NCBI GenBank assembly: GCA_035505095.1
Contig: DATJRE010000453.1
Location: 1 to 33,334 of the forward strand
Reading direction: 5' to 3'
Origin: JOPF133 sp035505095
GTDB lineage: Bacteria; Acidobacteriota; Terriglobia; Bryobacterales; Bryobacteraceae
Length of the DNA stretch: 33,334 bases
Below the pieces are notes generated by a model. It ran no database searches and had not been told where the DNA came from. It was given only the letters and a program-made list of their open reading frames with translations. A program made the position numbers and the translations under genes. Positions 8,499 through 16,604 of this stretch are shown here, piece after piece. How positions within the stretch are numbered: the first letter of the stretch is position 1; the number at the start of each line of letters is the position of its first letter.

Positions 8499-8843
8499 AG
8501 AGTTAACACCAATACCTGGCTGCTGGAGTCACTTACGCCCGGCACTGCGGCGCACGCCATGGCGGCTTGATCCGCCGTAGATCCCGCCATCCCATACACG
8601 CCGGCCAAGCCGGATTTTTAAACTAAATCCCGCGATTTCGTATTTGTTCTGTCCCTCTTGCCCGTTTTGGCCAGTGCCCAGCACACCGTTGGTGACCGTG
8701 TAGCACGCGATCGGCCAGGAAACGACCTGGACGGGTGAGCCGCGATGCCGCCGCCGTCTGGGGCGCCAAGACCGGTCCATCATGCGTCCCGCTCAGACCC
8801 CATGCAATTGCGCCCCGTCACGGGCCTGCTGCTGCTTCTCCTT
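8499..8843. other. Intergenic region, no recognised gene
   Basis: 345 bp between two minus-strand genes. It contains an 84-codon minus-strand open frame (8529-8783) with no recognisable domain and an Arg-rich start typical of chance frames. There is also a 5 bp hairpin followed by ATTTTT on the plus strand (8601-8619) with no plus-strand gene in front of it. Nothing else is evident. Confidence 0.5.
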
Positions 8844-11213
8844 TTATCGCAGGCCGAACGCGATGATAATGTGGCCCGCGGCCACGCCGATGTATTGTTG
8901 GCCATCTACCATGTAGGTCATGGGTCCGGCTTTCCAACTCTGTCCGGTGTTGAAGTGCCAGAGGAGCTGGTGGGTTTTGGCATCGGCGGCCACGAAGGCG
9001 CCGCTGCCATCGCCGTAGAAGATCAGGCCGCCGGCAGTAGCCATCAGGCCGCTGCCCAGGATGCCGCCGCCGATATCGGGAATTTCCCAGGCCACTTTGC
9101 CGGTCTGAATGTCGATGGCCTTGAGGAACTTGCCCCCGGATTCGCCGGGAGCGCGGCGGGTGCCTCCGCCGTAGAACGACTTTCCGGCCTCCCACCACTC
9201 GTCGTTCTTGCTGTAGATGTTGCAGGACTCCTCGGCAAACATATAAAAAAGACCGCTGGACGGGTCGTAGGCATTGGAGGCCCAGTTGGCCGCACCGGCG
9301 ACCGCGGGACAGACTAACTGGCCTTCGACGGTGGGGGCGTTGCCGGGCAAAAGTTGGGGGCGTCCATCGGCGCCGATGCCGCTCGCCCAGGTGATCTGCT
9401 TGACGAAGGGCTGGGCCAGCAGGAGTTTGCCGGTGAGGCGGTCCAGCACGTAGAAGAACCCATTGCGGTTGCCCTGTAGCAGCAGCTTGCGGGGCTGGCC
9501 GTGGAAGGGAGCGTCCACCAGGACGGGGGTTTCGGTGGCGTCCCAATCGTGTAGGTCGTGAGGCGTGAATTGGTAATACCAGCGGAGTTTTCCGGTGGCC
9601 GGATCGAGCGCCACGACGGACGAAGTATAAAGGTTATCGCCCTGGCGCTGGTCGCCGTTGTAGTCCGGGCAGGGATTGCCGGTGGGCCAGTAGAGCAGGT
9701 GGGCTTCGGGGTCGTAAGTGCCGGTGAGCCAGGTGGAGCCGCAGCCGTGTTCGAGGGCGCGGCCAGTCCAGGTTTCGGAGCCGGGCTCGCCGGGGGCGGG
9801 GATGGTCCAGAAGCGCCAGACGCGGCGGCCTGTGGAGGGGTCGTAGGCGTCCAGGAAACCGCGAATGCCCTCATCGCCCCCGGAGACACCGGCGATCACC
9901 CGACCATCCGCCACCAGCGGCGCGCTGGTCGAGCCGTAGTTTTGCCGGGAATCGGCCATTGGGATATCCCATAGCAACTGTCCGGTGAAGCGATGCAGGG
10001 CGAAGAGGTGGGCGTTATCGCTGACCATGAAGACGCGGTCGCCGAGGATGGCCACGCCGCGATTGATGCCGCTGGCGGCATCGCCGGCAAGCCCTTCGGA
10101 GCGGGGCCGGCTGTAGTGCCAGATTTCGCGGCCGCTGCGGGCATCCAGGGCATACGCTTCGTTGACGGAGGTCACGTAAATGACGCCATCGGCCACCACG
10201 GGCGTGCCCTCCAGAGCGCGCGGCGCGCCGGCCAGCGGAAACATCCACTCCGGCGCCAGGCGCTGTACGTTGGCGGTATTGATCTGGCGGAGCGGGCTGA
10301 AGCGGTTGCCGCTGAGGCTGCCGTGGTACGTCGGCCATTCGCCCGGCTTGGGGTGGGCGATCTCGGCAAACGGTACGCCAGGGCCGATCTCGCCCGAGGC
10401 CAGAGCGCCGGTTTCGGCGGGATCGGGAACCAGGCGGTTGAGGTAGGCGACCAGGTCGCGCAATTCGCCGGGCGATGCATCCACACGAGGCATGAGCGAC
10501 TTTTCGCGGAGGATTTCGGCGATCTGGGGCTGGCGCAGCAGGTACAGCTTGCCATCCGTGCCGAGCAGTTGCAGGTCGAAGGGGCTCTCGTTTTTGGCGA
10601 TGCCACGGAGGGTCCGGCCGTCGCGCAGTTTCACCGTCACGGCCCGGTAAACTAGGGCACCGCGGCCGGCGCGCGCACCACCGCCGGACTGCGGCAGCGC
10701 GGCGGACGGATCCCGCAGCGCCTGTTCGATCTGCGCCGGCCGGAGGCGGCGGCCGACGGCGGAAAGGTCGGGCCCCAGGACACCGCCGCGGCCGCGCACC
10801 ATGTGGCAGCTCAGGCAATTCCCGCGGCCGTTGAAGAAGCGCTCACCCGCCGCGGCATCGCCCGGCGCGGTCTCGCCAGGTGCACTGGTCGCGGCCGGCC
10901 GTTTCAGCCGCATGACGTAAGCGGCGATGTCCGCGGCTTCGGCCGGAGGAATGGGGAACGCAGGCATGCCGGCATCGGGCAGGCCGTGCAGGATGATGTC
11001 GCGGACCTCCGGCAGGGAAGTGGCGCGGGGATGCTGTAGGCCCACAACGCCGGGACCGTGGCCCCCGCCGCGGCCATCCAGACCGTGGCAGCCGGCGCAG
11101 CGCTCCTCGTACGGCTGCTTTCCGGCGTCCCCGGTTTGCGCGTGTGCGGCACCGGGCAGGAGCGCGGCCAGCCACAATAGTGCGCCAGCCCGCAGATTCC
11201 GGGTCAACGGCAT
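8844..11213 (-). CDS. Exported PQQ-dependent dehydrogenase with two N-terminal c-type haem sites
   Basis: About 789 aa periplasmic quinohaemoprotein, predicted to oxidise an alcohol or similar substrate with PQQ and pass electrons to its own haems. Signal peptide at residues 1-26 (cleaved after AHA). The first haem site is CAGCH (39-43), with MPAFP as possible axial-Met region; the second is CLSCH (133-137). A short segment TVKLRDGRTLRGIAKNE links to the PQQ eight-bladed propeller (about 290-789), with WPTYHGSLSGNRFSPL, YWPTGNPCPDYNGD, GDNLYTSSVVALDPATGK and the TPHDLHDWD stretch of the active-site region. Canonical quinohaemoprotein alcohol dehydrogenases carry the cytochrome at the C-terminus, so the order is reversed. 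The open frame extends to 11285, but the ATG at 11213 places the signal peptide correctly. No PQQ biosynthesis genes are in the window. Confidence 0.9.
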   Translation of the reverse strand: MPLTRNLRAGALLWLAALLPGAAHAQTGDAGKQPYEERCAGCHGLDGRGGGHGPGVVGLQHPRATSLPEVRDIILHGLPDAGMPAFPIPPAEAADIAAYVMRLKRPAATSAPGETAPGDAAAGERFFNGRGNCLSCHMVRGRGGVLGPDLSAVGRRLRPAQIEQALRDPSAALPQSGGGARAGRGALVYRAVTVKLRDGRTLRGIAKNESPFDLQLLGTDGKLYLLRQPQIAEILREKSLMPRVDASPGELRDLVAYLNRLVPDPAETGALASGEIGPGVPFAEIAHPKPGEWPTYHGSLSGNRFSPLRQINTANVQRLAPEWMFPLAGAPRALEGTPVVADGVIYVTSVNEAYALDARSGREIWHYSRPRSEGLAGDAASGINRGVAILGDRVFMVSDNAHLFALHRFTGQLLWDIPMADSRQNYGSTSAPLVADGRVIAGVSGGDEGIRGFLDAYDPSTGRRVWRFWTIPAPGEPGSETWTGRALEHGCGSTWLTGTYDPEAHLLYWPTGNPCPDYNGDQRQGDNLYTSSVVALDPATGKLRWYYQFTPHDLHDWDATETPVLVDAPFHGQPRKLLLQGNRNGFFYVLDRLTGKLLLAQPFVKQITWASGIGADGRPQLLPGNAPTVEGQLVCPAVAGAANWASNAYDPSSGLFYMFAEESCNIYSKNDEWWEAGKSFYGGGTRRAPGESGGKFLKAIDIQTGKVAWEIPDIGGGILGSGLMATAGGLIFYGDGSGAFVAADAKTHQLLWHFNTGQSWKAGPMTYMVDGQQYIGVAAGHIIIAFGLR

Positions 11214-11220
11214 ATGCAGC

Positions 11221-11226
11221 ACTATA
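11221..11226 (-). promoter_or_regulatory. -10-like element, probable leaderless start of the PQQ dehydrogenase gene
   Basis: TATAGT on the minus strand ends 7 nt before the ATG at 11213, and no Shine-Dalgarno lies between. The spacing is identical to that at 6256-6261. No clear -35 is visible. Confidence 0.4.
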
Positions 11227-11372
11227 CAACAGTCATTCCGCGGAGGTCGTGAGTGGCTGCGTCTTTCACCGCCCTGAATGGCCAAATACCAAAGTGAAGT
11301 TTAAAAATTGCGGGTTGCGCCGAATGCGCCCAACACTTTTTGGGGTCGCGGCGTCTAAGGCTAGAGGTCACT

Positions 11373-12173
11373 GTGAGGCACGTTTGGATTATCGCGACGA
11401 TAGCCGCCGGATGCCTGGCGCAGGACGGTCCAACATTTGAAGTGGCGTCGATTAAGCCCGCCGATATCGCGCCGGGTGGCGGGTTTACGATGTGGCGTAA
11501 GGGCGGGCCGGGGACTGACGACCCGACGCGCATCGATTACCACAACGTCTCACTGAGCGATTTAATTTCGAAGGCATATGGCGTCGAGTATTACCAGATC
11601 GTGGGGCCGGATTGGCTCCGGACGCAGCGGTACCAGATTGACGCCACGGTGGCGCCGGGGAGCACCAAGGACCAGCTCCCGTTGATGTTCCGCAATCTGC
11701 TGGCGGACCGGTTCAAGGTGCAGCTACACCGCGATCGGAAGGAGATGGATCGCTACTCGTTGACGGTGGCAAAGGGTGGTCCGAAATTCGCAGCGCATGT
11801 TGAAACGCCGCCGGACGAGAAGCCGCAATCGTTCGGCTCCCATACGGACGCCGACGGCTATCCGGTGATTCCGCGTGCTGGGGTGGCTTTGATTGACGGG
11901 CGCGCCCGCGGAAAGTTTCCTGACGCAGGAGTGAACATGATCGCCAACCTGCTGCAGGGGCAACTGCACTCACCCGTGATCGACGACACCGGATTGACCG
12001 GCAAGTACGACTTCGATCTGTTCTGGGACACCCGGCCGGCGTCCGCCGCCGACAACGGGCCGGATTTGGTCACCGCCGTCCAGCAGCAGCTTGGATTGAG
12101 GCTGGAGCGAAAGAAAGCCCTGGTGGACGTGGTGGTGGTCGATCATGCGGAGCGAACCCCGACGGCGAATTGA
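11373..12173 (+). CDS. TIGR03435 (Soli_cterm/DUF3738) family exported protein
   Basis: 266 aa member of the TIGR03435 family, which is greatly expanded in Solibacter and relatives; its function is not known. After a short hydrophobic signal (WIIATIAAGCLAQ, possibly a lipobox around AAGC) come the family hallmarks FEVASIKPA near the N-terminus, the middle region with LPLMFRNLLADRFKVQLHRDRKEM, and the C-terminal GLTGKYDFDLFWD and LGLRLERKKALVDVVVVDHAERTP. Start: the frame opens at a TTG at 11340, but the GTG at 11373 has AGAGG at a good distance and places the signal sequence at the N-terminus. The gene is divergent from the PQQ dehydrogenase; the 159 bp between them must hold both promoters. 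Confidence 0.9.
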   Translation: MRHVWIIATIAAGCLAQDGPTFEVASIKPADIAPGGGFTMWRKGGPGTDDPTRIDYHNVSLSDLISKAYGVEYYQIVGPDWLRTQRYQIDATVAPGSTKDQLPLMFRNLLADRFKVQLHRDRKEMDRYSLTVAKGGPKFAAHVETPPDEKPQSFGSHTDADGYPVIPRAGVALIDGRARGKFPDAGVNMIANLLQGQLHSPVIDDTGLTGKYDFDLFWDTRPASAADNGPDLVTAVQQQLGLRLERKKALVDVVVVDHAERTPTAN

Positions 12174-12554
12174 GCCGCGAAAGCCCTCGCGCGCCCGTTT
12201 CCGATTCCAGGAACGGCCGCCCATCGGCGTGGAGGCTCCGCGGTGACGGCCGAAACCCCATTCGCAAAATTCGCCCACAATCGTCTCAATCCTATCAATC
12301 ATTTACAAACTCACCCTTCCGGAACCCCCAAACCCGCATGTTACCGTGAGCTTGTAAACAAGGTTGCTCGCTCGCCGAGCGCAGCCCGTTTCGTAGAGTA
12401 CGTACCGGCGCCTGAACTGATCAGAGGCCTTAAAGTCCGGTTGGCATGCGTATTCAAGCTTTCGGAAGGCGACTGGTAGCGGCAGGTTCTCTTTGACGGG
12501 GAGAATCAGTCGTTATCGGACGGGTTACGGAACCGGTTCCCATGTCCCGGCGCC

Positions 12555-12785
12555 AAACAGCGCCGCCAACGAACAGAACGAGCGAAAAGAACCAAAAAGA
12601 TAGCCTCAAAACACCCGGATTCTCGTAAATTCCCCGCACTGCGCCCCTTCTGCGCCCTCCGCCTCCTCCCGCCGCGGAGGAAGGCCAAGAGAGGTCGAAG
12701 TGTCTTCTCCGCGAATTCCACCGCGCCCTTCGCGCCTCCGCGCCAGGTTTTTAAGGTCGGCCGGAGACGTTTCCGGAGAGACACA
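12555..12785. repeat. Putative dispersed intergenic repeat (CTCCGCG-type)
   Basis: Short units close to CTTCTGCGCC, CCTCCGCC, CTTCTCCGCG, CCTTCGCG and CCTCCGCGCC recur, with an inverted CGCGGAGG copy in the middle. A second, more degenerate stretch of the same flavour occurs at about 21410-21530. Copy number in the genome cannot be judged from one window. Confidence 0.4.
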
Positions 12786-12786
12786 G

Positions 12787-12823
12787 AGCTAAAACAGCCG
12801 GCCAGGGACGCGCCGTGGCCGGC
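12787..12823 (-). terminator. Intrinsic-type terminator after the RidA-like gene
   Basis: On the minus strand, an 8 bp perfect stem GCCGGCCA / TGGCCGGC (12797-12823, 11 nt loop) starts 36 nt after the stop of the RidA-like gene and is followed by TGTTTTAG. This would end the SelA-like/RidA-like operon. Confidence 0.6.
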
Positions 12824-12859
12824 AACCATATGTTCGCTGAGCGGTTTGATGGTCGTCCA

Positions 12860-13321
12860 TTAAATGCACGCGATCACGTCGATCTCGACGAGCGAATTGC
12901 CGGGGATACCGCCGGCGGCGGCGATGGTGGTGCGCACCGGGGGTTCGTCGCCGAATTTTCCCTGGAAGACCTTGTTCGTACCGGCATAATCTTTCAAGTC
13001 GGCCAGGTAGACGTTGCATTTAAGCACCTTGCTCATGGAAGACCCGGCGGCTTCGAGCTGCTGTTTGATCTGCTCCAGAACGTGTTCGGTGTGGACCTCA
13101 ATATCGCCCTCCTGGTGGTAGCCCACGCCGGCGATGAACAGTAGATTGCCATAAGCCACCGTGCCGTTGAACAAGGGCGGCTTCTCGGGCTTCTTGCCAT
13201 TGCGGTAGATCACGCGCTTGGCGGGTTTGTCCTGGGCCTTGCCGGTGGAAGCCGCGGCCGTAACCGCCGCCGTCGCAGCGGCGCCGCGGCTTAGAAATTT
13301 CCGTCGATTGGTCTGGCTCAT
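12860..13321 (-). CDS. Tat-exported RidA family protein
   Basis: 153 aa: a 30-residue Tat signal (NRRKFLSRG, Arg at 6-7, then Ala-rich, ending KAQ) followed by a complete RidA/YjgF/UK114 domain of about 120 aa. RidA proteins are trimeric and hydrolyse reactive enamine/imine intermediates released by PLP-dependent lyases. The residues tied to activity are present: Arg130 in PPVRTTIAA (E. coli RidA Arg105) and Glu146 in LVEIDVIA (Glu120), plus the KCNVYLADL strand. The usual RidA is cytoplasmic, so the Tat signal is notable. The gene lies 63 nt downstream of a Tat-exported SelA-like PLP enzyme on the same strand, with AAGGAAA ahead of its ATG, which suggests that the two act together outside the cytoplasm. 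Confidence 0.9.
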   Translation of the reverse strand: MSQTNRRKFLSRGAAATAAVTAAASTGKAQDKPAKRVIYRNGKKPEKPPLFNGTVAYGNLLFIAGVGYHQEGDIEVHTEHVLEQIKQQLEAAGSSMSKVLKCNVYLADLKDYAGTNKVFQGKFGDEPPVRTTIAAAGGIPGNSLVEIDVIACI

Positions 13322-13384
13322 GGTTGTCGTTTCCTTTCCACAGTCGTCTCACTGGTTTGAGTGATTGCGGATTTGACCTGCCAC

Positions 13385-15031
13385 TTAGCCGGCATCCCCG
13401 CCGCGCCCGAACGCGTGCCGCCGGGCGGTCCACGTGGCCGCCAGGTACTCACCCAAATCCAGATCGCCGGATATGGTATCACCCTGCAACTTACCGGTGA
13501 AATGGTAGGAAAGCGCGGCGCCGTGCACCTCGCCGATGGAGCTGGCGATGCGCACCTGGTCGCCGGAGATGGTGCCGGTGAAGTCGCGGGCGGTGAATTC
13601 ACCCTGGTGGGTTCCGGTCAAGCGGTTGCCCTGTTGGCGGATGTGCAAAGTGTGGTCGCCGGTTCCAGCGGCGAACTGGATGTGGACATCCCACCTGCCG
13701 TTGAGATCGCCCGCCGGGGCCGCCAGCGTTTCGGGTTTCCAGGCGGGGCGCGGGGTGGAAAGGATTTCGTAGATCCGGTCGGCCACGGTTTTGACGTCTT
13801 CCGGCTTCATCATGTAGGCGGTGATGGAAACCCCGGTCTGGCCGGAGTTGCCGCGCCCGCCGCCGGCGGCGTTGAGAGCGACGCGCGGTTCGGTGGTCCA
13901 CAGAATGTTAGAAACCTCCTGGCCGGTGATGCCCAGCTTGGCCGGGTCCCAGTTGATGGAGAGGCCGGGGCTGTGGTTATCGATGCTGCGGGGCTGCCGG
14001 ACAGCGGCGGTGACCCCATCGACCTTTTCGACGCGCGAGGCGATGGTCTGCATCCACGCGGTCCACGTTTCATCTTCTTTCTGGTGGTCGCGCAGGGACC
14101 ACATTTCGACCGCCGCCAGCATGGCGACCATTTCCTCCTTGCCGATTTTCATCGCCCGGCCATGGCCGTGGTGCGGGGCGCTGCTCACCCAGGCGGCCTT
14201 GAGCAGGTCTTTGCGGCCCAGAATCAGGCCGGCGCACTGCGGCCCGCGCATGCATTTACCGCCGCTGTAGCCCACGAAGGTGGCGCCCTTTTGCAGGTGG
14301 CCGTTGGGGATGGTCAGCATTTCGGCAGCCGCGTCGATGAAGACCGGGATGTTCTTTTTCTTCGCGATGCTGTAGACCGCGTCGTAGGTGAGCGGTCCAC
14401 TTTCCAGGCGCGGATTGGCCATGATGTACACCATGGCCACCTTGGGACCGAGAGCGGCTTCGTATTCGGCCGCATCGCCCACTTCGATGATGCGCACACC
14501 TACCGAACGGACGGCCTGGTCGTATTGGTTGCGGGAGACTTTCGGAATCACCACTTCGTCCTTCGGAAATCCGCTCAGGTCGGGAATGCGCACGTGCAGG
14601 TCGGGGTTACCGCCGGTGACGCAGGCGGCAGTGGTGTGGGCGATTCCCGCGGCACAACCGGCCGAGACCAAGGCCCACTCGGCGCCGGTGATTTCTGCGA
14701 TTCGTTTGGCGATGCCCTCCATCAGCTCATCCAAGGCGACGTGGTGCTGTGCGGCAGCTTCGGCGGCGGCGCGCACTTCGGGCAGTTCCAGGGAGCCGCT
14801 GATCACGGTCAAGGTGCCGCGGCAATTGATCAAAGGCCGGACGCCGATGGATGCATAGATGTTATCGGAGGCCAGTTGCAACTTACCCGCGGAGGCGGGC
14901 GCCGGTGCAGCCGCCGCGGGCCCGCGGAAGAAGGCGGGCGCCGCGGCCAGGATGGATGCGCGGCGGAACAGGTCGCGCCGGCTCCATCCGGCCAGGTACT
15001 GTCCAAAGGCTTGTCTCACTGTACGGTTCAC
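13385..15031 (-). CDS. Tat-exported SelA-like PLP enzyme with C-terminal beta-rich domain
   Basis: 548 aa. Tat signal with SRRDLFRRA (Arg18-Arg19) and an Ala-rich core to about residue 48. Residues 55-430 form a SelA-like fold-type I PLP domain of the D-glucosaminate-6-P ammonia-lyase (DgaE)/EF_0838 group: RPLINCRGTLTVISGS, GAEWALVSAGCAAGI, Asp233 in FIDAAAEM (pyridine ring contact) and the Schiff-base Lys259 in SGGKCMRGPQ. Residues 441-548 are a beta-rich appendage (GRWDVHIQF, GNRLTGTHQGEF, GDTISGDLDLG) that resembles secreted calycin/lipocalin-like modules. True SelA is ruled out by the export signal and the lack of other Sec genes. The start GTG at 15031 has a perfect GGAGGT (15037-15042) 5 nt upstream; the longer frame to 15097 has no such site. 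Confidence 0.88.
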   Translation of the reverse strand: MNRTVRQAFGQYLAGWSRRDLFRRASILAAAPAFFRGPAAAAPAPASAGKLQLASDNIYASIGVRPLINCRGTLTVISGSLELPEVRAAAEAAAQHHVALDELMEGIAKRIAEITGAEWALVSAGCAAGIAHTTAACVTGGNPDLHVRIPDLSGFPKDEVVIPKVSRNQYDQAVRSVGVRIIEVGDAAEYEAALGPKVAMVYIMANPRLESGPLTYDAVYSIAKKKNIPVFIDAAAEMLTIPNGHLQKGATFVGYSGGKCMRGPQCAGLILGRKDLLKAAWVSSAPHHGHGRAMKIGKEEMVAMLAAVEMWSLRDHQKEDETWTAWMQTIASRVEKVDGVTAAVRQPRSIDNHSPGLSINWDPAKLGITGQEVSNILWTTEPRVALNAAGGGRGNSGQTGVSITAYMMKPEDVKTVADRIYEILSTPRPAWKPETLAAPAGDLNGRWDVHIQFAAGTGDHTLHIRQQGNRLTGTHQGEFTARDFTGTISGDQVRIASSIGEVHGAALSYHFTGKLQGDTISGDLDLGEYLAATWTARRHAFGRGGDAG

Positions 15032-15416
15032 GGAATACCTCCAAGAGTGAGTTATGGCTCTGATGCTGCATTTTCCCCGTACATCAGGCTCCCCCAATTA
15101 TCCTCCAACGCGGGGCGGGCGAAGCCGGGAGGGGGCGGACCGATCCGATTCTTTCGAATGGCCCTGGAGGCAGGGTAATCCAGGGTCAAGGGGAACCATC
15201 GAAGAATATCGTGTGCAAAATACTACAAAGGCCCGGCAAAGCTACTCAAACGGGGTATGGATCACAGCTGCTTCCCCACCTACAATTAGTACAGTAGCAT
15301 TTGAGATTTGGGCTGTGGCGTTGGAAGTTGCCGGCTACTGGTTGCATTCCACGGCCTGCTGCCCACAGAGGAGAAACGCCCTGCGCGGGCATCGGCCTCT
15401 GAGTAGGAGAATACGA
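15032..15416. other. Divergent intergenic region, SelA-like / DUF3300
   Basis: 385 bp between divergent genes. It must carry both promoters. I see the two Shine-Dalgarno sites (GGAGGT at 15037-15042 on the minus strand, AGGAG at 15405-15409 on the plus strand) but no convincing -35/-10 pair. No gene is evident. Confidence 0.5.
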
Positions 15417-16601
15417 GTGGCGAACATAGCCTTCGGCCGTTTGAGATGCTTTCGACTCCCACCTGGAAAGATTTTCGGTGCTGGGTTAGTGGTGTCCTGT
15501 CTGGTTCTATATGCGGCAGCCGCGGCGTACGGTCCGCAAAACGCCGCGCCTCCTGCGCAGCCGGGAGCGACCCTGTCGCCCCAGCAGCTTGACGACCTGG
15601 TAGCGCCAATCGCCTTGTATCCCGATCCCCTGGTGGCCGAGATCCTGGCGGCGTCCACTTACCCCATGGAGATTGCCGAAGCCCAACAATGGGCACGCGA
15701 CCACTCCAAATGGAAACCATCCAAGCTGATGGATGAGGCTAAAAAGCAGAAGTGGGATCCCAGCGTCCAGGGGCTGGTGGCCTTTCCCGACGTGCTCGCC
15801 CGGCTGACCCAGGATATGACTTGGACTACCCAGCTTGGCAACGCCTTTCTGGCACAGCAGGCCGATGTGATGCAGGCGGTGCAGCGCATGCGGGCCCAGG
15901 CCGAGCAGAAGGGCACACTGAAGTCCACGCCGCAGGAAACCGTCGCCACGGAAAATCAGAACGGCCAGCAGGCCATCACCATCGAGCCGGCCAACCCGGA
16001 TGAGTGGTACGTGCCCAATTACAATCCCGCATACGTGTGGGGTCCGCCGGTGTGGGGAGCTTACCCACCCTTGCTTTACCCCGGCATCGATGTGGGATGG
16101 GGGTGGTTTCCCGGTATCGATCTGGGTTTGTATTTCGGCGGCTGGGGCGGCTGGGGATGGGGTGGCTGGGGATGGTTCCCGAACTGGTACGGTGGCGTGA
16201 TCTACACCGATAACTCTTTCTTCCACCGTTTCGGATTCCGGGATTTCGGGGGCGGGATGTTAGGGCGCTCCGAGTGGATGCACAACCCCGAACACCGGCT
16301 CGGCGTGCCGTACGCCAATAGCGCGGTGGCGGAGCGGTACGCGCGAAATGGTGGCATCGGTGGGGGCCGTGCCCCGAGCTTCGGTCGCGGACAAATGCCA
16401 GCCGGGCAGCGGTTCGGAACCCAGGGCTTTGAGCAGCGCGGCTTTACCTCCAATCACAGTGTTTTCGGCGGCTATCACAATGGCGGGATGGCGCGGATGC
16501 AAAGCGACCGCGGCTTTTCCAGCCTGGGGGGCCGCTCGTTCGGCGGATTCGGGGGCGGAATGCGCGGCGGTGGTGGCGGCGGCCGCGGAGGGAGGCGATA
16601 G
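15417..16601 (+). CDS. DUF3300 domain exported protein
   Basis: 394 aa. A signal sequence (about residues 14-38) is followed by DUF3300: LSPQQLDDLVAPIALYPDPL, AEILAASTYPMEIAEAQQW, WDPSVQGLVAFPDVLARL, and the repeated Asn-Pro/Trp-containing EWYVPNYNPAYVWGPP. Then comes a Trp/Gly-rich stretch (GWGGWGWGGWGW), and the tail is Gly/Arg-rich and probably disordered. The family is exported and of unknown function. The start GTG at 15417 has AGGAG 7 nt upstream; the open frame extends back to 15054 but that part has no support. The DUF2950 gene follows after 3 nt. DUF3300 and DUF2950 are commonly adjacent in proteobacteria and acidobacteria, which suggests a joint envelope role. Confidence 0.92.
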   Translation: MANIAFGRLRCFRLPPGKIFGAGLVVSCLVLYAAAAAYGPQNAAPPAQPGATLSPQQLDDLVAPIALYPDPLVAEILAASTYPMEIAEAQQWARDHSKWKPSKLMDEAKKQKWDPSVQGLVAFPDVLARLTQDMTWTTQLGNAFLAQQADVMQAVQRMRAQAEQKGTLKSTPQETVATENQNGQQAITIEPANPDEWYVPNYNPAYVWGPPVWGAYPPLLYPGIDVGWGWFPGIDLGLYFGGWGGWGWGGWGWFPNWYGGVIYTDNSFFHRFGFRDFGGGMLGRSEWMHNPEHRLGVPYANSAVAERYARNGGIGGGRAPSFGRGQMPAGQRFGTQGFEQRGFTSNHSVFGGYHNGGMARMQSDRGFSSLGGRSFGGFGGGMRGGGGGGRGGRR

Positions 16602-16604
16602 CCC

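Larger units (their letters stand above)
12174..12859. other. Non-coding spacer with GC-rich repeat-like segment
   Basis: 686 bp with no gene I can support. From about 12555 to 12790 the sequence is built from recurring CTCCGCG / CTTCGCG / TTCTGCGCC units with CGCGGAGG in the opposite sense, starting after an A-rich GAACAGAACGAGCGAAAAG stretch. This is the look of dispersed intergenic repeats of soil bacteria. Chance open frames cross it on the minus strand. A terminator for the ridA-like gene lies at 12787-12823. Confidence 0.5.

Noticed and set aside
8601..8619. A 5 bp hairpin with ATTTTT on the plus strand
   Set aside because: The stem is short and no plus-strand gene lies upstream for it to terminate.
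8529..8783. An 84-codon minus-strand frame in the gap between the TonB-like and PQQ genes
   Set aside because: No domain, Arg-rich start, no ribosome binding site; nothing to separate it from chance.
12506..12829. A 107-codon minus-strand frame in the 12.2-12.9 kb spacer
   Set aside because: It is read through the CTCCGCG-type repeat stretch, which yields Arg/Gly-rich open frames by composition alone.
15054..15416. N-terminal extension of the DUF3300 frame
   Set aside because: The signal peptide and AGGAG-supported GTG at 15417 mark the start; the upstream part has no protein-like features.
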